A stretch of DNA of 64,000 bases from JAKPBU01 sp964425695 (GCA_964425695.1 CAYRNF010000001.1:1-64000); one strand, 5' to 3'. Shown: positions 43,367 to 51,802, counted from the first letter of the stretch. Notes: generated by a model from the sequence alone, not told the origin. A program made the numbers and translations.

Positions 43367-44005
43367 ATGCGGATACCTACGATCTTGATGCTTCTGGCCT
43401 TGGTGGCGTGTGCCGTCCCCGACGGGAAGCCGCATGCCGATGCCCGGGAGACTCCTCGATCAGGCGATGCCTCGCCAAATAGCGCCACGCCGCCGGCGGC
43501 AGGGGTTTCAGCTGATGCCAAACAAGTCGGGCTGGCACCCGATAACGATCAGGAACTCGGCCTCTTTGCCGGCCATTGGGAGGCATGCAATGACGCGACA
43601 TCGCCGGAGGAATGCAGTCGTTATCGTCTGCTGCAGCAGGCAGATCGCGTCTGCGGAACCTGGTACTACGTCGCGTCAGGAGACCTTTACGAAGGCCGGG
43701 TTATTGCGAAGACAAGCTCAGCGACCGAGGCGCGGCGCATCCGGGTCTGTGGGCGAGCCGGCAGCGAGGCGCAGACCAGCTGCAACGATGGTTGGGACGT
43801 GATCGACAAACCGCTGCGCCTGTGCGATGGCAGGCTGGGGGATATGGAAGGCGAGGCAGGCACGTGCTTCGCAGACTTCAAGCGCGCACCGGATGCTGCT
43901 GACTGGAGGCGTGTGCTGATGAAACAACCATGGATGAAAGCATGCCTCGCAGGCACGCACACGGAGATGAGTGATGGCCAACGCAACCCCGCTGACGCCA
44001 GATGA
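43367..44005 (+). CDS. Putative immunity lipoprotein for the adjacent type IV effector
   Basis: A 212-residue protein with a lipobox (LMLLALVAC, Cys15). The mature part has a Pro/Ala linker, then a compact domain with six or more Cys: FAGHWEACNDATSPEECSRYRLL, VCGTWYYVASGDLYEGRV, QTSCNDGWDVIDKPLRLC, AGTCFADFKRAPD. The Cys-rich design fits the periplasm. Its 3' end overlaps the effector gene by 32 bp. In Xanthomonadaceae, immunity lipoproteins (X-Tfi) are encoded directly before X-Tfe effectors, which is the basis for this call; the fold itself was not recognised. ATG 43355 would add four residues. Confidence 0.72.
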   Translation: MRIPTILMLLALVACAVPDGKPHADARETPRSGDASPNSATPPAAGVSADAKQVGLAPDNDQELGLFAGHWEACNDATSPEECSRYRLLQQADRVCGTWYYVASGDLYEGRVIAKTSSATEARRIRVCGRAGSEAQTSCNDGWDVIDKPLRLCDGRLGDMEGEAGTCFADFKRAPDAADWRRVLMKQPWMKACLAGTHTEMSDGQRNPADAR

Positions 44006-45605
44006 GCTCAAGGCGCTCGCATATTTCGCAGTAGGCGTCACTTCCGAGGGGAGCGTAGCGGGGCGCGACGTGGCCTACCGTCTGAGCTTTGCAGGCAACG
44101 TGGGCCAAGGCGGCCGCATGGATCCTGTAGGCAACAGCGGCTATTCCTTCGGAACCCTGCAGATCGACCTGGGCCAGCATCCGGCCGTTGCGCATGAACT
44201 GCTCGACAGTTTCCAGCGATGGGCGGCCAGCCAAGCTGATCGCGGCACGCCTCAACTCTCACAGCGCGCCTACGAGAGCACGCTTGAGGCGTTGCAGCGT
44301 ACGGGTCGCCAGATGGAAGCGGCCGGGGCACGCGACATTGACCGCGCGCCGCTGGATCGCTTTCTAAGATCTGAGGCCGGCAAAGGGTTCGTGCATGCCT
44401 TGGACGCGCAGCATGTCGACGGTGTCAGCAGTGCGGACCGCGTGCAGGGCAATCGCGATACTGCGCTGGAGCGCCTTCAGCGCACAGACCTCTACCGCAA
44501 TGCCTCCGACTCCGATCAGTCCGAGCTGGCTGCAATGTTCATGAAACTGCAGAATCAAGCAGGCCATGGACATTGGCCTGGAATCATGGCGCGTGTCGAA
44601 TCTTCTGCGCTTGACTCGCCCCGTGAGGTAAAGACCGCTATCGACGGATTGCTGCGCAACCACGGCGGCGAGCCCGATTACATCGAGAGTGGTGCGGACA
44701 ACACGCTGCGAGGCGTTGGCGTCTTCAACGCGCTGCGAGGCATGAGTTCTGCCAACCCGTTGTCCACAGCATGGGCACACGTAATGGCGAACCCTCTCGT
44801 TGGCCCCGTACAGGCCCACCGAGCCGATCCCGCGAACCCCAATCTCGGTTTCGAGTACGAAACCATCCGCTCACTGTTTCTGACTCCGGAGCCTTCGCGT
44901 CGGTTTGTACAGGCGCTGGATCGCGGCGCAACGCTGTCAGAAGGCGATCCGCGACCTGCCAACGGTCGTTCTCAAGCCGGGTTCTACGTGTCAGGCAACG
45001 ACTTTGTCCACTGGAACCGGAACGGGCAAGGACAGGCAATGATCGACGGCCAGTGGCGACACGTCGACGTACGAGCTCTGCAGCGTGTTCGACGACAGGA
45101 TGGATCGGTGGAGCTACGCATCACCGAAGACGGACAGACCACGACATTGTTGCGCGTCGAGCCGGGAATGCGACCGTTGCGAGCAGCCGCGGATGTGGAG
45201 ACGCCGCTCTCAATGAGTATCAGAGCGGGCGTGGCCCAACTCGATGCGCGGGCCGGTAAGGCATGGGATGACCTTAGCGACCGCATGCACGCCGGTCTGC
45301 TCTTGCTTGCAAGGAGGACGGGTTTCATGGCGGACGACAGCGTCGAGGTCGCGATGGGTGATGCCACCCAGCGGCATGCGCCAGGCGAGCTGGTACACCT
45401 GCGACGCATCGGCCCGCAGGCATCCCCCGACCCTGCCGCCAGCCGGGCCCATGCGCTTACAGCCGATCTGCTGGCCACGCCCGCGACGGAAAGTTATGAG
45501 AAGGCTTCAAAGGTCCAGCCCGAACAGCAGGTTGCCGCTACGAATCAGAGGCTAGCTCAGGACGTCGAGTCATCGCGGCAACAGGGTCAGTCGATGCGCA
45601 TGTGA
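43974..45605 (+). CDS. Putative X-Tfe effector: lysozyme-like domain plus XVIPCD
   Basis: A 543-residue protein without a signal peptide. ATG 43974 has GGAG 7 nt upstream. The N-terminal region has TSEGSVAG (Glu25) and GNSGYSFGTLQIDLGQ (53-68), a pairing that recalls lysozyme/transglycosylase folds where a Glu precedes a G-x-x-Q strand; a cell-wall target is inferred. From about residue 408 the C-terminus (SIRAGVAQLDARAGKAWDDL...LVHLRRIG...ADLLATPATES, Gln-rich tail) matches the XVIPCD secretion signal. It aligns with the C-terminus of the protein at 50219 (IRSGVAALDRHAGKAYDD). Composition is less GC-rich than neighbours. Confidence 0.8.
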   Translation: MANATPLTPDELKALAYFAVGVTSEGSVAGRDVAYRLSFAGNVGQGGRMDPVGNSGYSFGTLQIDLGQHPAVAHELLDSFQRWAASQADRGTPQLSQRAYESTLEALQRTGRQMEAAGARDIDRAPLDRFLRSEAGKGFVHALDAQHVDGVSSADRVQGNRDTALERLQRTDLYRNASDSDQSELAAMFMKLQNQAGHGHWPGIMARVESSALDSPREVKTAIDGLLRNHGGEPDYIESGADNTLRGVGVFNALRGMSSANPLSTAWAHVMANPLVGPVQAHRADPANPNLGFEYETIRSLFLTPEPSRRFVQALDRGATLSEGDPRPANGRSQAGFYVSGNDFVHWNRNGQGQAMIDGQWRHVDVRALQRVRRQDGSVELRITEDGQTTTLLRVEPGMRPLRAAADVETPLSMSIRAGVAQLDARAGKAWDDLSDRMHAGLLLLARRTGFMADDSVEVAMGDATQRHAPGELVHLRRIGPQASPDPAASRAHALTADLLATPATESYEKASKVQPEQQVAATNQRLAQDVESSRQQGQSMRM

Positions 45606-45636
45606 GAGGAATGACGCGGGGATAGGGGCGTTGACG

Positions 45637-46569
45637 TCAGGTTCTTTGGAGACTCGCTGCAGGCCGCCTTCGACCTAAGCCCTGGATAAGAGCGCAAATC
45701 CATTCGACCATTGCATCAAACCGCTCCTGATCGAGGGCGTGCCCTGCCTCGACGCGCCGCTCGGTGATGAAGTTGCCCGAAACCCTAGCCACCACCTGGT
45801 CCGCATCGCGGGAGTATTTGTCCTGCGCGCCGGACACCACCATCACCGGCCGCGGGCCGATGGCGGACAGCAGGTCATGGTGGCCGCATTGGCGCGCAAG
45901 GCCGGGCACGGCTTCGAACAGCAGGATCCCGGTGCCTTCGCGCAGGCGCGTGTCGAAGCTGCAGACCGCGCCACTGATGCACGCGAACCGGCAGCGTGGA
46001 TCCACGGCCGCGTGGTACAGCGCGGTGGTGCCGCCGAACGAATGCCCCGCTACGCCCACGCGCCGTGCGTCCACGCCGCTGACCTGCAGCAGCACGCTCA
46101 GCGCGCGCTGCGCATCGTCCAGGCCTTTGCGCATGAGCAGGTCGCCGTCCAGCAGCCTGTAGCTCATGGCGTTGTAATGCTGCAGCCAGTCGTAGGCGTC
46201 CGGCTCCACGCCCTGCACGCCGGCGCGCCGGTCTTCGAAGGTGAGGGCATCCGGGGCCAGCACCACCAGCCCGCTGCGCGCGAGCGCTGGGCCGAACGCC
46301 TGCAACGGATCGCCAACGAGGCCGGCCACTTCGCTCTTGCCGAAGTGGAACTCGCCGTTGTGCTGGTGGTAGACCACCACGCCGCCCATGGTTTCGCGCC
46401 CGGTCGGCGTGAACAGGAAGGCGGGAATGCAGTCGTCTTCCAGGCCCCGGTATTCGATGCGTTCGCGGTCGTAGCCGTCGAAGGATTCAACCGGGCCGCG
46501 CTGCACGGCCACCGGCGCGGGCTCGGCGAGACGCAGGCGCTGGCGCAGGGTGGTGGCGGTGGTGTGCAT
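45637..46569 (-). CDS. Alpha/beta hydrolase (dienelactone-hydrolase/acetyl-xylan-esterase-like)
   Basis: A 310-residue cytoplasmic hydrolase. The nucleophile elbow is GHSFGG within RRVGVAGHSFGGTTALYHAA. The likely acid is in VVSGAQDKYSRDAD and the His in VEAGHALDQERFDAM. VYHQHNGEFHFGKSE is a typical oxyanion-side segment of this group. Substrate unknown. The ATG at 46569 has a TATCAT box 7 nt upstream on the minus strand and no Shine-Dalgarno, suggesting a leaderless mRNA. It is divergent from the YCII gene at 46726. Confidence 0.85.
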   Translation of the reverse strand: MHTTATTLRQRLRLAEPAPVAVQRGPVESFDGYDRERIEYRGLEDDCIPAFLFTPTGRETMGGVVVYHQHNGEFHFGKSEVAGLVGDPLQAFGPALARSGLVVLAPDALTFEDRRAGVQGVEPDAYDWLQHYNAMSYRLLDGDLLMRKGLDDAQRALSVLLQVSGVDARRVGVAGHSFGGTTALYHAAVDPRCRFACISGAVCSFDTRLREGTGILLFEAVPGLARQCGHHDLLSAIGPRPVMVVSGAQDKYSRDADQVVARVSGNFITERRVEAGHALDQERFDAMVEWICALIQGLGRRRPAASLQRT

Positions 46570-46725
46570 GGGCGCGATGATAGTCACGCGCCGGCAGCGG
46601 GCGTCCCCCGGGAGCGCATGCCCGGATGCGTCAGGGACGCGGGCGTGCCTGCAGCGGGCATCCTTGTCGATGTGCGGGCGCTTCATGCGTCGTCATTGCA
46701 TTGCCGCCCACACCCGGAGCGCCCC

Positions 46726-47100
46726 ATGAAGTACCTCGGCCTGGCCTACTACACGCCCGCGCGGTTCGCCGCCATGTCGCCGCAAGACGTGGAGGCGCTG
46801 GTGAGCCAGTGCCCCGCCCTGGACGAACGCATGCGCGCCACCGGCAAGGTGCTGGTGTCCGCGTCGCTGGGCGAGGTGGAGCATTGGAAGACGCTGCGAC
46901 CGCACGGCGGCAAGACGCAGGTCACCGACGGGCCGTACACCGAGGCGAAGGAGATGGTGGGCGGCCTGTTCGTCATCGAGGCCGACAGCCACGACGAGGC
47001 GGTGCGCATCGCCGCGATGCACCCGGCTGCCACCATCGGCGAACAGGGCGGCTGGGCGGTCGAGCTGATTCCGCTGGACTTCTACCTGGCCCGCGACTGA
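46726..47100 (+). CDS. YCII-family protein
   Basis: A 124-residue dimeric ferredoxin-like protein: MKYLGLAYYTPARFAAMSP, TGKVLVSASLGEVEHWKTLR, TDGPYTEAKEMVGGLFVIEA with the DGP[FY]xE motif, and AAMHPAATIGEQGGWAVELIP. This is the PhnB/YCII group often found beside ECF sigma-factor genes, which are absent here. CGGAGC lies at 46715-46720 ahead of the ATG. Its 3' end overlaps the convergent EamA gene by 19 bp. Confidence 0.88.
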   Translation: MKYLGLAYYTPARFAAMSPQDVEALVSQCPALDERMRATGKVLVSASLGEVEHWKTLRPHGGKTQVTDGPYTEAKEMVGGLFVIEADSHDEAVRIAAMHPAATIGEQGGWAVELIPLDFYLARD

Positions 47101-47960
47101 AGCCGCCGCTGCACTCCGCGCGGCGGCGGCGCCGCGCCCACCACCAGCGCGATGCCGCCCAGGATCGCCACCGACGCCACCAAGAGCCGCACCGTCACCG
47201 CTTCGCCCAGCAGCAGCACGCCGCCCAGCGCGGCGATCACCGGTACCGCGAGCTGCACGGTGGCGGCGGTGGTGGCGCGCAGGTGCGGCAGGGCGGTGTA
47301 CCAGATCGCATAGCCCACGCCCGAGGCCAGTGCGCCGGAGGCGATGGCATAACCGATGCCGGCCGGCGTGGCGTCGAGCTGCGCGGACAGCAGCAGGGCC
47401 AGCAGGGCCGTAAAGGGCACCGCGCGCAGGAAATTGCCGGTGGTGACCTGCAGCGGATCGCCCGCGCCGCGGCCGCGCAGCGAGTACACGCCCCACGCCA
47501 CGCCGGCCGCCAGCATCAGCAGGGCGCCGGTCAGTGGCGGCGCGGACAGGCCGGGCAGCAACAGGCCCACCAGGCCGGCGCAGGCCAGCACCAGACCTGC
47601 AAGCTGCAACCCGCGCAGGCGCTCGCCCCGCCACAGCCCGTGCGCGCTCATGGTGGCCTGCACCGCGCCGAAGAGCAGCAGCGCGCCGGTCGCGGCCGTC
47701 AGCTGCCGGTACGCGAACGAGAACGCGGCCGCGTACGCGAACAGCGCCAGCGCCGAACGCCAGCTGCCGCGGCCGGCCCTGCTGTCCGCACGCCATCGCA
47801 CCAGGGCCCACAGCACCACGGCGCCGGAGACGAGCCGCAACAGCGTGAAGCCGGCCGCATCGATGGCGCCGTGCGCCAGCGCCGCCCGGCACAGTAGCGA
47901 GTTGCCGGCGAACGCGGCAAGCGCCAGAGCGGTCAGCAGGGCCAGACGGCTGGGCGGCAT
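47082..47960 (-). CDS. EamA-family drug/metabolite exporter
   Basis: A 292-residue membrane protein with ten predicted helices in two EamA repeats. Typical segments are NSLLCRAALAHGAIDAAGFTLLR in the first repeat, GVAWGVYSLRGRGAGDPL at the start of the second, and SGVGYAIWYTALPHLRATTAA near the end. It probably exports amino acids or small metabolites; substrate not predictable. The ATG at 47960 was preferred over upstream in-frame codons that give charged, non-membrane sequence. Confidence 0.87.
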   Translation of the reverse strand: MPPSRLALLTALALAAFAGNSLLCRAALAHGAIDAAGFTLLRLVSGAVVLWALVRWRADSRAGRGSWRSALALFAYAAAFSFAYRQLTAATGALLLFGAVQATMSAHGLWRGERLRGLQLAGLVLACAGLVGLLLPGLSAPPLTGALLMLAAGVAWGVYSLRGRGAGDPLQVTTGNFLRAVPFTALLALLLSAQLDATPAGIGYAIASGALASGVGYAIWYTALPHLRATTAATVQLAVPVIAALGGVLLLGEAVTVRLLVASVAILGGIALVVGAAPPPRGVQRRLQSRAR

Positions 47961-48327
47961 CGCCGGTTCGGTGCGTGTTCGGAGGCGTGCACTGTATGTC
48001 AGGCGCGGGCCGGCACCTGTGGTTGCGCGTTGCGCGCCTGCCGAAGGCGACATCCGCCTCAGGCTTGCGCTCTCGAGGGACTCGTTTTCAGGCACGCCAG
48101 CGCCGCATGCGGGCGTTGGCGATGGTTACCCGCTGCGCACAACGCCCGACGTGGGCGCTGAACCGTGCGAACGCACGGATCTGCCCCATGGCCCAGTGCG
48201 CAGCGGCAACGCTGGATCCGCAGGGATTCGCATGTCACCATGCACGCCCGAAACCAGCGTCCGGCGGCCCGGTGCGGGCGCGACGGGCGGGCGCCCGCTG
48301 ATCGGCGCCGCCCGGGCGTGCGATGGG
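47961..48327. other. Intergenic region without a recognised gene
   Basis: 367 bp between the EamA start and the end of the SRPBCC gene. Open frames here are shadows without recognisable protein sequence. It should contain the EamA promoter. No repeat family of the window was recognised in it. Confidence 0.5.
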
Positions 48328-48870
48328 TCAGCCGGGAATCCGCGCTTCGTACTGGGCGCGCAGTCGCGTCCAGCCATCCCAGAACGGCGCTGGCGGCGCG
48401 CCATGCAGGCGTGCGGCCAGCGTGTCCAGGTGCTGGTGCCAGCCGGCGCCGATCATCACCATGTTGCGGCGGTCGGAGATGTTGCGATGGGTGACGGTGA
48501 GCAGCACCTGGCCGTCGTGCGGTTCCAGGTCGAACGCAACGTCGCCATCGCCCCAAGCGAATACCAGCCGGCGCGGCGCGTCGTACTCGATGACGGCGCT
48601 GTCCATGCGCTCTTCGGCACCGAAACCTTCGGGCCGCGTGCCGGGCGGATCGCTGAGTTCGTCGTTGCGCCAGGTCAGCGTAAACGGCGTTCCCGGCGCG
48701 GGCGGCATGTCGCCCGCGGCCAGCCACTGGCGGCGCAGTTCGCTGCGGGTGAGGAAGTCCCACACGCGTTGCGCGGGACCCGGCAGCAGTCGCTGCAGGC
48801 GTACGGTGCGGGCTTCGGTCACGGTGGCGTAGGCGTCGTCGACGGATGCGGCGGGGTGCGGGAGGTTCAT
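48328..48870 (-). CDS. SRPBCC (AHSA1-like) domain protein
   Basis: A 180-residue lipid/ligand-binding fold: TVRLQRLLPGPAQRVWDFLTRSELRRQWL at the N-terminus, FTLTWRNDEL, RLVFAWGDGDVAFDLEPHDGQVLLTVTH, and MIGAGWHQHLDTLAARL. This is the START-related AHSA1 group regularly paired with ArsR-type repressors. The ligand is unknown. Its ATG overlaps the stop of the arsR-like gene by 4 bp (TCAT at 48867-48870 on the plus strand), so the two are translationally coupled. Confidence 0.87.
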   Translation of the reverse strand: MNLPHPAASVDDAYATVTEARTVRLQRLLPGPAQRVWDFLTRSELRRQWLAAGDMPPAPGTPFTLTWRNDELSDPPGTRPEGFGAEERMDSAVIEYDAPRRLVFAWGDGDVAFDLEPHDGQVLLTVTHRNISDRRNMVMIGAGWHQHLDTLAARLHGAPPAPFWDGWTRLRAQYEARIPG

Positions 48871-49289
48871 CGTGGTGTCCTCTTGCGGGGGGATCGCTTC
48901 GCGGCAGTGGTCTTGGCCGCCGCTTTCTTGCGTGCACGCGCACGCTGCGGCGTGGCGGCGGCAGCGCCGGCGTGCAGCAGGGTTTCCAGCGCGTCGAGCC
49001 TGCCGCTCCAGAAGCGCTCGTAATGGCGGATCCATTCGGCACCGTGATGCAGCGGGGCCGCGTCCAGGCGGCACGTGTGCACGCGGCCCTGCACCTCGCG
49101 CCGCACCAGACCCGCGCGCTCCAGCGCCTGGATGTGCTTGGACGCACCGGCCAGCGAGATCGCGTAGGGCGCGGCCAGCTCGCCCACCGTGCGCGGGCCC
49201 TGCGCCAGGTGTGCCAGCATCGCGCGCCGCGTGGGATCGGCCAGGGCGCGGAACAGCTCATTGAGGCCTGCATCGTGATGTTCAACCAT
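48867..49289 (-). CDS. ArsR-family winged-helix repressor
   Basis: A 140-residue regulator. The N-terminus is LNELFRALADPTRRAMLAHLAQGPRTVGELA, and the recognition helix region ISLAGASKHIQALERAGLV is typical of ArsR proteins paired with SRPBCC genes. A Lys/Arg/Ala-rich tail of about 25 residues follows. No metal-binding Cys motif is visible. The ATG at 49289 was chosen because the consensus promoter at 49325-49297 points to it; upstream residues would include the promoter itself. Probably autoregulated through two identical palindromes. Confidence 0.9.
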   Translation of the reverse strand: MVEHHDAGLNELFRALADPTRRAMLAHLAQGPRTVGELAAPYAISLAGASKHIQALERAGLVRREVQGRVHTCRLDAAPLHHGAEWIRHYERFWSGRLDALETLLHAGAAAATPQRARARKKAAAKTTAAKRSPRKRTPR

Positions 49290-49338
49290 GTAGTTGAACG
49301 TAAGCCGCTGCGTGGCAATTGTCAACACGTTGGTTGAA
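49281..49338 (-). promoter_or_regulatory. Promoter with two ArsR-type operators
   Basis: On the minus strand TTGACA (49325-49320) and TACGTT (49302-49297) are separated by exactly 17 bp, a near-consensus sigma-70 promoter. The ATG at 49289 is 7 nt after the -10 box, so the mRNA is probably leaderless. Two palindromes of the form TTCAAC-N6-GTTGAA lie at 49281-49298 (perfect, covering the -10 edge and start codon) and 49321-49338 (one mismatch, covering the -35 box). Their centres are 40 bp apart. Confidence 0.8.
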
Positions 49339-49366
49339 TAATTTCCCGCAGGCGATCGCGCTGGCC

Positions 49367-49461
49367 TGTAGGAGTCGCTTCCGCCGCAAGCTTTCTGGCC
49401 AGCATGCTCGCCGCCACGCAGCGGCGGGCGGCGGAAGCTCGCCGTTGGAGCCGCTCCTACA
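49367..49461. repeat. REP-like palindromic element (family D)
   Basis: TGTAGGAG at 49367-49374 and CTCCTACA at 49454-49461 are the ends of imperfect inverted arms of about 29 bp (TGTAGGAGTCGCTTCCGCCG versus TGTAGGAGCGGCTCCAACGG). This is the TGTAGGAGCGGC type of REP common in Pseudomonas and Xanthomonadaceae. It fills much of the space between the arsR promoter and effector module 2. Confidence 0.75.
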
Positions 49462-49564
49462 AGAGCGGCGGCGCCTGCGGTTTGACCCGCGAACCGCAGC
49501 CTCGCATGATCCGCGCCAAGGCCGCAGCGGACGCGCGCCGCACGGCCACACGACAGGAGTCCCC

Positions 49565-50197
49565 ATGCCCGGCCCCACGTCCCGCTCCCTTACCGCTGCC
49601 GCCAGCCTGGCCGTGGCGGCGTCCGCCTGCTCCGCGCCTGCGCCCAGGGAACCCGCCATGCCTCCAGCCACGCCCCAGTCCGCGGCTTCGATGAACCTCA
49701 TGCCGGTGAAGGAATGGCCGCTGAGGTTCAAGCGCCACAGCTTCAGTGCGCATTGCTACGACACCTACGGATGCCAAGTGGAGTACGCAGGCGTCCAGCA
49801 GCGCGACGACCATCCCGACGAGCTGCGGCCATCCTCGGCCGGCTACGGGCCCGATTACCAGCGCAACTGGGGCGGCGGGCATGGCGGCATCCCCAATTTT
49901 CCGGGGCCGGCGAAGGTGAGATGGCGATCGAAGGATGGCGCGGCGCATCAGGCGGAAATCGACATTGCAGCGCTGTTTGCTGATGAGGTGGTGCGGCATA
50001 ACGTGCCGCGTGACCAGATTCCCGACCTTCCCGACGGGATCTATCGGCAGAACCCGACGATCATCCTTGAAATCAACGACCGGACCATACGCGTGTGGAT
50101 GCGCGCCCACGTTGGAACCAGAACATTGCAGAAGCCGGGGAATCGCTACAGCGACTTCCGGAGCGACGTGATCCTGGTGGAGACGTACGAGTTCTAA
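49565..50197 (+). CDS. Putative immunity lipoprotein for the adjacent lipase effector
   Basis: A 210-residue lipoprotein: leader with AVAASAC lipobox (Cys near 21), Pro-rich spacer, then a beta-rich domain: KRHSFSAHCYDTYGCQVEYAG, YGPDYQRNWGGGHGGI, PAKVRWRSKDGAAHQAEIDIAALF, PTIILEINDRTIRVWMRAHV. The GGGHGG segment with a downstream KVRW strand recalls DUF3304-like proteins found beside type VI lipases, with low certainty. It lies 21 bp before the DUF2235 lipase gene and most likely protects the periplasm from it. ATG 49565 has CAGGAG at 49553-49558. Confidence 0.72.
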   Translation: MPGPTSRSLTAAASLAVAASACSAPAPREPAMPPATPQSAASMNLMPVKEWPLRFKRHSFSAHCYDTYGCQVEYAGVQQRDDHPDELRPSSAGYGPDYQRNWGGGHGGIPNFPGPAKVRWRSKDGAAHQAEIDIAALFADEVVRHNVPRDQIPDLPDGIYRQNPTIILEINDRTIRVWMRAHVGTRTLQKPGNRYSDFRSDVILVETYEF

Positions 50198-50218
50198 CCC
50201 CATCGCAAGGAGCGACGT

Positions 50219-51802
50219 ATGGGTGAGCTAACGCAAGGTGGCGAGCACCGCCAAGTCAACGCGACGGACCTGGCCTACTACAGGCAAGCGCAGGCATTAC
50301 AGCGGTCTCAACAAGCGCCTGCATTGCAAGGCGAGAGCGGGTTCGTCTTCTTCGCGCTGTTCGATGGGACGGGGCAGGACGCGGACAACCCGCGCCAGGC
50401 ACGCACAAACATTGGAAGCCTTCGCGAGCAGGTGCTCGCGCTGGCCGAAGATCCCACAAGCCGCACCAGCTATCACTACGAGGCAGGCATCGGCACGCAG
50501 GATGGTTTCGTTGAGCGGTGGCTGGACAAGGCCACCGCCTTCAGCTGGGACAAGCAGCTTGAGGACGCGTACGCTGCGCTGGCTGCGCAGGCAAAGCTCT
50601 GGAAAGAGCAGGATCCAGCTGTTGATATCCGGGTGGTCGGCGCCGGCTACAGCAGGGGTGCAGTCCTCGTAGCGGGGCTTGCCCGAATCGTAGACCGCTA
50701 CGGGATTGCGGAACCCGAACAGCTGACCTTCGGCCGCGACGCGCGAGGCAATATCACCGTGCAAAGCCCACGCCCGCCGCTGGTGGCGCGTGGCGAGGTG
50801 GCGCAGGCGGCGCTGCTGTTCGATCCGGTCGGCACCGGGTTCCCCGAGCATTACGATGCGCGGCTCCCCGGCTCGGTGATCAGCGGTACGGCTTTCATCG
50901 CCATGCACGAGCAGCGCAAGGCGTTCCCGCACATGGCGATCCTGGACCTGGGGCTCTCCGCGGACGGGCGCTTCGCCAACCTGCCGGTGCCCGGCGGGCA
51001 TTCCAACGCGGGTGGCGGCAACCGCGATCCGGGGCTGGAAGCCCGTACGTTTAACCTGTCCGTCGATTACCTCAACACGCTGGTGGGGCGCGACGTGTTC
51101 GCCTACCGCGCGCTGCCCGAGGATCCGGCGCGCTACACGTCCTATCAGGTGCGTGGCCTGACCGCGGTGCCCGGCCTGGATGGCGACGGCGTGCGCAACC
51201 TGCGCGAGGAGCTGGCCAACTGCAAGGTGGTGGACCCGTGCCGCGACAGCGAACGCGTGGATGAGGCCCTGGCGTCGCGCTTCGAGTTCCGCAACATGCA
51301 GGTGCGCGCACCGGTGCCCCGCCTGGATGCGCGGCAGGAGGAGCCGACTTCGCGCACGCTGCCGAGCCCGGCCGATCCGCACCACCCCGACCACGCCCTG
51401 TTGCAGCAGATCCGCAGCGGTGTGGCCGCGCTGGACCGGCACGCCGGCAAGGCCTACGACGACGCGAGCGAACGCCTGAGCCGCAGCCTGCTGGCCGCGA
51501 GCAAGGCGCCCGGTGGCGGCGCGGCCACGGAACAGGCGCTGGCCCGGGCCGACCACGTGGTGCTGGGCAGCGATGCGCGCAATGCCTTCGTCGTCCAGGG
51601 CGCCCTGCACGACCCCGCACACCGCCGTGCATACGTCGGCGTGGAGGAAGCGCTACGCACGCCCGTCGAACAGGCCGACGCACGGCTCGAAGCGGCCAAC
51701 CAGGCCCTGGCCGAGCAGCGTCGGCAGGCGCGCGAACACGCGCAGGCGCAGCAGGCGACGCAGGAAACCGCACCGCAGCGCGCGGCGTTCGCCCTGCCCT
51801 GA
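50219..51802 (+). CDS. Putative X-Tfe effector: DUF2235 (Tle1-like) phospholipase plus XVIPCD
   Basis: A 527-residue protein without signal peptide; AAGGAG lies 6 nt before the ATG. The N-terminal domain is a T6SS-phospholipase-type alpha/beta hydrolase: FALFDGTGQD at 45-54, nucleophile elbow GYSRG at 143-147 (Ser145), LFDPVG with Asp202, and PGGHSNAGGG with His261. This is the usual catalytic Ser-Asp-His set of the DUF2235 family. The C-terminus from about residue 395 is an XVIPCD: LLQQIRSGVAALDRHAGKAYDD, HVVLGSDARNAFVVQG, RRAYVGVEEALRTPVEQ, Gln-rich tail. It should be injected by a type IV system into rival bacteria and cut phospholipids; no T4SS genes are in the window. Confidence 0.85.
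   Translation: MGELTQGGEHRQVNATDLAYYRQAQALQRSQQAPALQGESGFVFFALFDGTGQDADNPRQARTNIGSLREQVLALAEDPTSRTSYHYEAGIGTQDGFVERWLDKATAFSWDKQLEDAYAALAAQAKLWKEQDPAVDIRVVGAGYSRGAVLVAGLARIVDRYGIAEPEQLTFGRDARGNITVQSPRPPLVARGEVAQAALLFDPVGTGFPEHYDARLPGSVISGTAFIAMHEQRKAFPHMAILDLGLSADGRFANLPVPGGHSNAGGGNRDPGLEARTFNLSVDYLNTLVGRDVFAYRALPEDPARYTSYQVRGLTAVPGLDGDGVRNLREELANCKVVDPCRDSERVDEALASRFEFRNMQVRAPVPRLDARQEEPTSRTLPSPADPHHPDHALLQQIRSGVAALDRHAGKAYDDASERLSRSLLAASKAPGGGAATEQALARADHVVLGSDARNAFVVQGALHDPAHRRAYVGVEEALRTPVEQADARLEAANQALAEQRRQAREHAQAQQATQETAPQRAAFALP

Noticed and set aside
48059..49318. Long minus frame overlapping the arsR and SRPBCC genes
   Set aside because: It is another frame of the same two genes, which have recognisable domains and a coupled ATGA overlap.
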